From: Burkholderiales bacterium UBA2647
Lineage (GTDB): Bacteria > Pseudomonadota > Gammaproteobacteria > Burkholderiales > Burkholderiaceae_E
Reading direction: 5' to 3'
DNA: 9,250 bases
Assembly: GCA_002359635.1 (NCBI GenBank)
Contig: DENJ01000094.1
Coordinates: 1 to 9,250, forward strand
Of this stretch, positions 6,003 through 9,250 are shown piece after piece (the stretch's first letter is position 1; each line of letters starts with the position of its first letter). The position numbers and the translations under genes are program-made. The notes beneath the pieces were generated by a model. That model was not told the DNA's origin and searched no databases. It saw nothing but the letters and a program-made list of their open reading frames with translations.

Positions 6003-7307
6003 TTATTGCGAGCTCGCTTCAAGTGCTTGATCGAGATCCCAAAGTAAGTCCTCGAGACTCTCAATGCCCACTGACATACGAATTAGATCAGCAGGCACAC
6101 CTGCTGCCAACTGCGCTGCCTCGTTAAGTTGCCTGTGGGTTGTTGAAGCAGGGTGAATGATAAGGCTGCGAGCATCGCCAACATTGGCGAGATGACTCAT
6201 AAACCTTGCAGCATTGATGAAGGCTTCGCCTGACTTGGCGCCGCCCTTTACGCCGAAGCACAAAATACCGCCAGCGCCCTTGGGCATGTAACGCTTACTC
6301 AAGCTGTGATAGGGGCTTGCGTCAAGACCAGGATAGTTCACCCATGCAACCCGGCGATGTGCCTGCAAGTACTTTGCGATCGCCAATGCATTGGCACAAA
6401 TACGATCCATCCGCACCGCCAGCGTTTCAATGCCTTGGAGCAATAGCCAGGCATTCATGGGTGATAGGGTTGGCCCCAGCGTGCGCGCAATCTCAAAACG
6501 CGCCTTCATCGTGAAGCCAAAGTCACCAAAGGTTTCAAAAAAACGAACGCCGTGATAACCCTCACTTGGCAGGACCATCTCAGGGAACTTACCGTTATCC
6601 CAAGGAAAACGGCCAGACTCAACCACGACGCCACCCATGGTTGTGCCATGTCCGCCGAGATACTTGGTCGCCGAATGGACCACAATATCCGCGCCATGTT
6701 TCAGTGGCTGACAAAGGTAAGGCGATGCCAGCGTGTTATCGATCACCAGGGGAATGCCGTGCGCTTGCGCAATCGCAGCAACCGCCTCAATATCAATCAC
6801 ATTAAGCCGGGGATTGGCGATCGACTCTGCAAAAATAACCTTGGTATTGCTTTGAATTGCAGCTGCGAAATTTTCGGGTTGGTCAGGTTCGACGAAGGTA
6901 CAAGCAATACCAAAGCGAGCAAAGGTCACCGCGAACTGTGAGTAAGTGCCGCCATAGAGGGTTCGAGCTGCGACGATATGGTCGCCCTGCCGGCACAAAG
7001 TGAGCATGGCAAGCATTTCGGCGGCCATGCCGCTGGCAGCCGAGACTGCCGCCCGACCGGCCTCAAGTGCTGCCACGCGTTCTTCAAAAAGCGCGACCGT
7101 TGGATTGGATAAGCGGGCATACACATGCCCAAAGGTTTGCAAATTGAAAAGCGATGCCGCATGCTCGGCCGAATCAAAGACATAGGAAGTGGTCTGATAA
7201 ATCGGCGCAGCACGCGCCCCTGTGCTCGGGTCAGGCAGCTGGCCGGCATGAAGGCAAAGGGTTTCAAAGCCAAAGGCTCGATCGCTAGGCTTGATTGCTT
7301 TAGTCAT
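6003..7307 (-). CDS. metY: O-acetylhomoserine sulfhydrylase (aminocarboxypropyltransferase)
   Basis: PLP-dependent Cys/Met-metabolism enzyme that makes homocysteine from O-acetylhomoserine and sulfide for methionine synthesis, in the cytoplasm. The 434-aa product shows FETLCLHAGQ (14-23), PIYQTTSYVF (35-44), SNPT (67-70), Y118 in TLYGGTY, VIDNT (188-192, Asp190 towards the PLP ring nitrogen), SATKYLGGHG (212-221) with the Schiff-base Lys215, and LIRMSVGIE (408-416) with the carboxylate-binding Arg410. Its length and the insert around WDNGKFPEMV...FGDFGF (236-265) favour MetY over the shorter MetZ. The start ATG is at 7307-7305; no obvious Shine-Dalgarno site precedes it. It lies 77 nt downstream of the CoA-binding gene on the same strand and converges on the MBL gene, with 58 nt between stop codons. 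Confidence 0.93.
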   Translation of the reverse strand: MTKAIKPSDRAFGFETLCLHAGQLPDPSTGARAAPIYQTTSYVFDSAEHAASLFNLQTFGHVYARLSNPTVALFEERVAALEAGRAAVSAASGMAAEMLAMLTLCRQGDHIVAARTLYGGTYSQFAVTFARFGIACTFVEPDQPENFAAAIQSNTKVIFAESIANPRLNVIDIEAVAAIAQAHGIPLVIDNTLASPYLCQPLKHGADIVVHSATKYLGGHGTTMGGVVVESGRFPWDNGKFPEMVLPSEGYHGVRFFETFGDFGFTMKARFEIARTLGPTLSPMNAWLLLQGIETLAVRMDRICANALAIAKYLQAHRRVAWVNYPGLDASPYHSLSKRYMPKGAGGILCFGVKGGAKSGEAFINAARFMSHLANVGDARSLIIHPASTTHRQLNEAAQLAAGVPADLIRMSVGIESLEDLLWDLDQALEASSQ

Positions 7308-7384
7308 AGATTTATGGATTTAAGAAAGAGCCTTCATCTGCAAGAGCATGCATCGCAGCACTGGCAAAAAGGCGAAGACTGCCG

Positions 7385-7855
7385 TCAGTAGGGAAGCTGA
7401 CGCGGGCGTTTTGCCGACAACATGCCGGTGTTGACACCCATCCAGTTGAGCCCGCCGAAAAGTCGAGCATGCTCAATCTTGACGCATCGATCCATGACCG
7501 ATTCGAGCCCATGCTCACAAACATAGTCCTCAGCTTCCTGGTTACGAACCGTGAGTTGTTGCCATAGAACCTTGGCACCGACCGCAACCGCCTGCCTCGC
7601 AATCGGCATCAATTCCTCGCTGCGCCGGAATACATCGACCATGTCAATCGCCACGGGTACGGCTTCAAGATCGGAATAGCAGGTCTGGCCTAGCACTTCT
7701 TTGTAGCGCGGATTTACAGGAATCATCCGGTAGCCGTGCTCAAGCAAGTATTTCCCGACAAAATAACTGGGACGATGCCACTGTTCGCTGATGCCTACCA
7801 CCGCGATGGTTTTGCAGCTGCTGAGCATGCTGCGCAGTTGTTGATAACTCGCCAT
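7385..7855 (-). CDS. Small CoA-binding (Rossmann-fold) protein, YccU-like
   Basis: The 156-aa product is a single CoA-binding domain of the type found in succinyl-CoA synthetase alpha subunits and in stand-alone YccU-like proteins, whose role is not well established. Visible features are the nucleotide-binding strand and loop TIAVVGISEQWHRPSYFVGKYL (residues 16-37, in part), GYRMIPVNPRY (41-51) with the family's VNP motif, DMVDVFRR (71-78), GAKVLWQQ (93-100) and the C-terminal DRCVKIEHARL (122-132). The catalytic phospho-His region and ligase domains of the synthetase are absent. The frame is open further upstream, but that would run into the divergent gene; ATG at 7855-7853 fits the family start. 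It may be co-transcribed with metY downstream. Confidence 0.88.
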   Translation of the reverse strand: MASYQQLRSMLSSCKTIAVVGISEQWHRPSYFVGKYLLEHGYRMIPVNPRYKEVLGQTCYSDLEAVPVAIDMVDVFRRSEELMPIARQAVAVGAKVLWQQLTVRNQEAEDYVCEHGLESVMDRCVKIEHARLFGGLNWMGVNTGMLSAKRPRQLPY

Positions 7856-7907
7856 AGGCCCATGGTATCGTAGCTTTTGACGACATGACAGCCGCCCAAG
7901 GAACCTT
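7856..7907. promoter_or_regulatory. Short divergent intergenic region
   Basis: Only 52 nt separate the start codons of the minus-strand CoA-binding gene and the plus-strand hydrolase gene. The region must hold at least one Shine-Dalgarno site (AAGGA at 7898-7902 for the + gene) and, if there are no upstream promoters, both promoters. I could not identify convincing -35/-10 pairs on either strand; promoters may lie inside the opposite coding sequences. Confidence 0.4.
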
Positions 7908-8894
7908 ATGAAGCTTGGCACACTGGACGACGGCACCCGAGATGGTCAACTGATCGTGGTGTCGCGGGATCTGCAACGCGCGCACCTGGCCACGGATATC
8001 GCGCCGCGACTTCAAAGCGTTCTCGACGATTGGCAATTTCTCGCGCCGCAACTTGCCGACCTCTACGACACACTCAATGTTGGCAAGGCCCGACACGCCT
8101 TCGCCTTCGATCCGCGGCAATGCCTTGCGCCGCTACCAAGGGCTTACCAATGGGCCGATGGTTCGTCTTATGTGAACCATGTTGAATTGCTGCGACGCTC
8201 AAGGCAGGCAGCAATGCCCGAACGCTTTTGGCATGACCCTTTGATGTACCAGGGCGGTAGCGACGACTTCATCGGTCCCTGCCGCCCGGCCTTATTTGCG
8301 AGCGAAGCTTGGGGCATTGATTTTGAGGCTGAAGTCGCCGTGATTGTTGACGATGTACCGATGCAGTGTCGTCAAAGCGAAGCCAGCGAACATATCCGCC
8401 TCATCATGCTCGCCAATGACTGGAGTCTGCGGCATCTGGTGCCCGAGGAGTTAGCCAAAGGCTTTGGCTTTTACCAATCCAAGCCAGCCACCGCTTTTTC
8501 ACCGGTCGCTGTGACGCCCGATGAGTTGGGTGAGGCCTGGGACGGCGAGCGGATGCACTTAGCGGTGCACTGTTGGCGCAATCAGCAACTGGTCGGTCAG
8601 GCGCAGGCCGGCGAGGACATGGTGTTCGGTTTTGGTCAGCTTATCGAACACGCTGCCATGACGAGACGCCTGCGGGCAGGTTCGATTATCGGTTCAGGCA
8701 CTGTTTCCAATCGCGACCGAAGTCGCGGCTACAGCTGCATCGCTGAAGTCCGCGCGCTTGAGACGATGGATCATGGCTCGGCAAGCACGCCCTACTTGCA
8801 CTTTGGTGAACAGGTGCGGATTGAAGTTCGCGATGCTCAGGCCAATAATGTGTTTGGCACGATTGATCAACAAGTGTTACAAAACCACCCATGA
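7908..8894 (+). CDS. Fumarylacetoacetate hydrolase (FAH) family protein
   Basis: A metal-dependent C-C bond hydrolase of the FAH superfamily, which cleaves fumarylacetoacetate or related acylpyruvates to organic acids in aromatic catabolism. The 328-aa product has an N-terminal non-catalytic region (to about residue 80) and the FAH core. Candidate metal ligands are WGIDFEAEVAV (135-145; E140, E142) and ANDWSLRHLVP (169-179; D171). A conserved Lys follows in FGFYQSKPATAFSP (186-199; K192), then GSIIGSGTVSNRD (258-270). An AAGGA site (7898-7902) lies 5 nt upstream of the ATG. The exact substrate cannot be told from the sequence: a tyrosine/homogentisate role is common for this length class, but no hmgA or maiA homologue is in view. 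Its stop overlaps the next gene as ATGA. Confidence 0.9.
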   Translation: MKLGTLDDGTRDGQLIVVSRDLQRAHLATDIAPRLQSVLDDWQFLAPQLADLYDTLNVGKARHAFAFDPRQCLAPLPRAYQWADGSSYVNHVELLRRSRQAAMPERFWHDPLMYQGGSDDFIGPCRPALFASEAWGIDFEAEVAVIVDDVPMQCRQSEASEHIRLIMLANDWSLRHLVPEELAKGFGFYQSKPATAFSPVAVTPDELGEAWDGERMHLAVHCWRNQQLVGQAQAGEDMVFGFGQLIEHAAMTRRLRAGSIIGSGTVSNRDRSRGYSCIAEVRALETMDHGSASTPYLHFGEQVRIEVRDAQANNVFGTIDQQVLQNHP

Positions 8895-9250
8895 TCGACA
8901 AAGCTTTTCAAATGCCCGGGTTGACGGCCTCTGGCCTTGATGGCGCAGGAAAACCCTTTGCCGATATGAGTCAAGGGCTCACCTGGATGCAAAACATGTG
9001 GTCAAGCTACATGAGTTCGCCAATGGCGCCGACCTTGGATGTCGACGAACTCGACCGCCGGATCAAGGATTTGAAAGCGGTGGAACAATGGCTGGCGATG
9101 AACCAGGGCTTGTTGCGCACGACCATCCAGGGTTTGGAAATTCAGCGCGCCGGTATGGCTGGCTTTCAGGCCATGATGGCATCGCGAAGTGAGCAGGCTG
9201 CCGTATCCCCCACCACCCCATCAACCCCGTCCTCCCCTTTCACCCCGCCC
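8891..9250 (+). CDS. phaM: PhaM-like polyhydroxyalkanoate granule regulatory protein (3' partial)
   Basis: The open frame runs through the window end, so only the first 120 residues are seen. The segment MAPTLDVDELDRRIKDLKAV (residues 45-64) and the following EQWLAMN...TTIQGLEIQRAGM (65-89) is the hallmark region of PhaM-type proteins. In Cupriavidus these bind PHA synthase PhaC1 and DNA, controlling granule number and segregation with the nucleoid. The N-terminal part is Met-rich (GLTWMQNMWSSYM, 29-41). The visible end is a Ser/Thr/Pro-rich linker (106-120), leading towards what in PhaM is a basic, DNA-binding C terminus; that part is outside the window. The ATG overlaps the upstream hydrolase stop (ATGA), indicating coupled translation. 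Confidence 0.85.
   Translation, partial: MIDKAFQMPGLTASGLDGAGKPFADMSQGLTWMQNMWSSYMSSPMAPTLDVDELDRRIKDLKAVEQWLAMNQGLLRTTIQGLEIQRAGMAGFQAMMASRSEQAAVSPTTPSTPSSPFTPP

Noticed and set aside
5978..6004. AAGCGC/GCGCTT inverted repeat with a CTTGATCAAG palindrome inside its loop, between the convergent MBL and metY genes.
   Set aside because: The stem is only 6 bp with a 15-nt loop and no T-run follows on either strand, so it cannot be called a bidirectional terminator.
6552..6941. Open frame of 129 codons on the + strand inside metY.
   Set aside because: It is antisense to a well-conserved gene, and its product shows no recognisable domain.
7383..7402. CGTCAG/CTGACG hairpin at the stop codon of the CoA-binding gene.
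   Set aside because: The 6-bp stem has an 8-nt loop, and the nearest T-run on the minus strand is about 16 nt away; termination is not supported.

Overview
The window looks like a chromosomal segment of a betaproteobacterium, most likely from the order Burkholderiales. The gene content, not a database match, supports this: a free-standing paaABCDE block, a TetR-type PaaR-like regulator, and a 3'-terminal phaM-like gene (PhaM granule proteins are known mainly from PHA-storing Burkholderiales). GC content is moderately high by eye and codon use looks even across the window. No tRNA, rRNA, CRISPR array, insertion sequence or phage gene was found.

Left part (1-4185, + strand): a compact phenylacetate operon, paaA-paaB-paaC-paaD-paaE, encoding the ring-1,2-phenylacetyl-CoA epoxidase. 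PaaA is the diiron catalytic subunit, PaaC its structural partner, PaaB a small bridging subunit, PaaE the FAD/[2Fe-2S] reductase, and PaaD a MIP18-type Fe-S assembly factor. The junctions are tight: a 30-nt gap A-B, 1-nt overlap B-C, 7-nt overlap C-D and 24-nt gap D-E. Just upstream lies a strong-looking sigma-70 promoter whose spacer is filled by a perfect 20-bp palindrome, the layout expected for a repressor such as PaaR.

Middle part (4186-5944, + strand): a 128-nt gap holds the second copy of a 28-bp tandem duplication, an intrinsic-terminator-like hairpin and overlapping inverted repeats. It is followed by a TetR-family regulator (probable paaR) and, 35 nt later, a metallo-beta-lactamase-fold protein that has lost several canonical metal ligands.

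Right part (6003-9250): on the minus strand, a small CoA-binding Rossmann protein is followed by a metY-type O-acetylhomoserine sulfhydrylase, which ends convergently against the MBL gene. Divergent from the CoA-binding gene, on the + strand, are a fumarylacetoacetate-hydrolase-family gene and, overlapping it by 4 nt, a phaM-like gene cut by the window edge.

Functionally, the left half opens the aerobic phenylacetyl-CoA route (epoxidation to the ring epoxide; later steps to acetyl-CoA and succinyl-CoA lie elsewhere). The regulator presumably senses phenylacetyl-CoA and shuts the operon off. The right half is mainly housekeeping: sulfur assimilation into methionine, an aromatic or keto-acid hydrolase, and PHA granule control. 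Most of the window is ordinary. The points worth a second look are the operator/promoter geometry, the ligand-deficient MBL protein beside the regulator, and the repeat/hairpin structures between paaE and the regulator.
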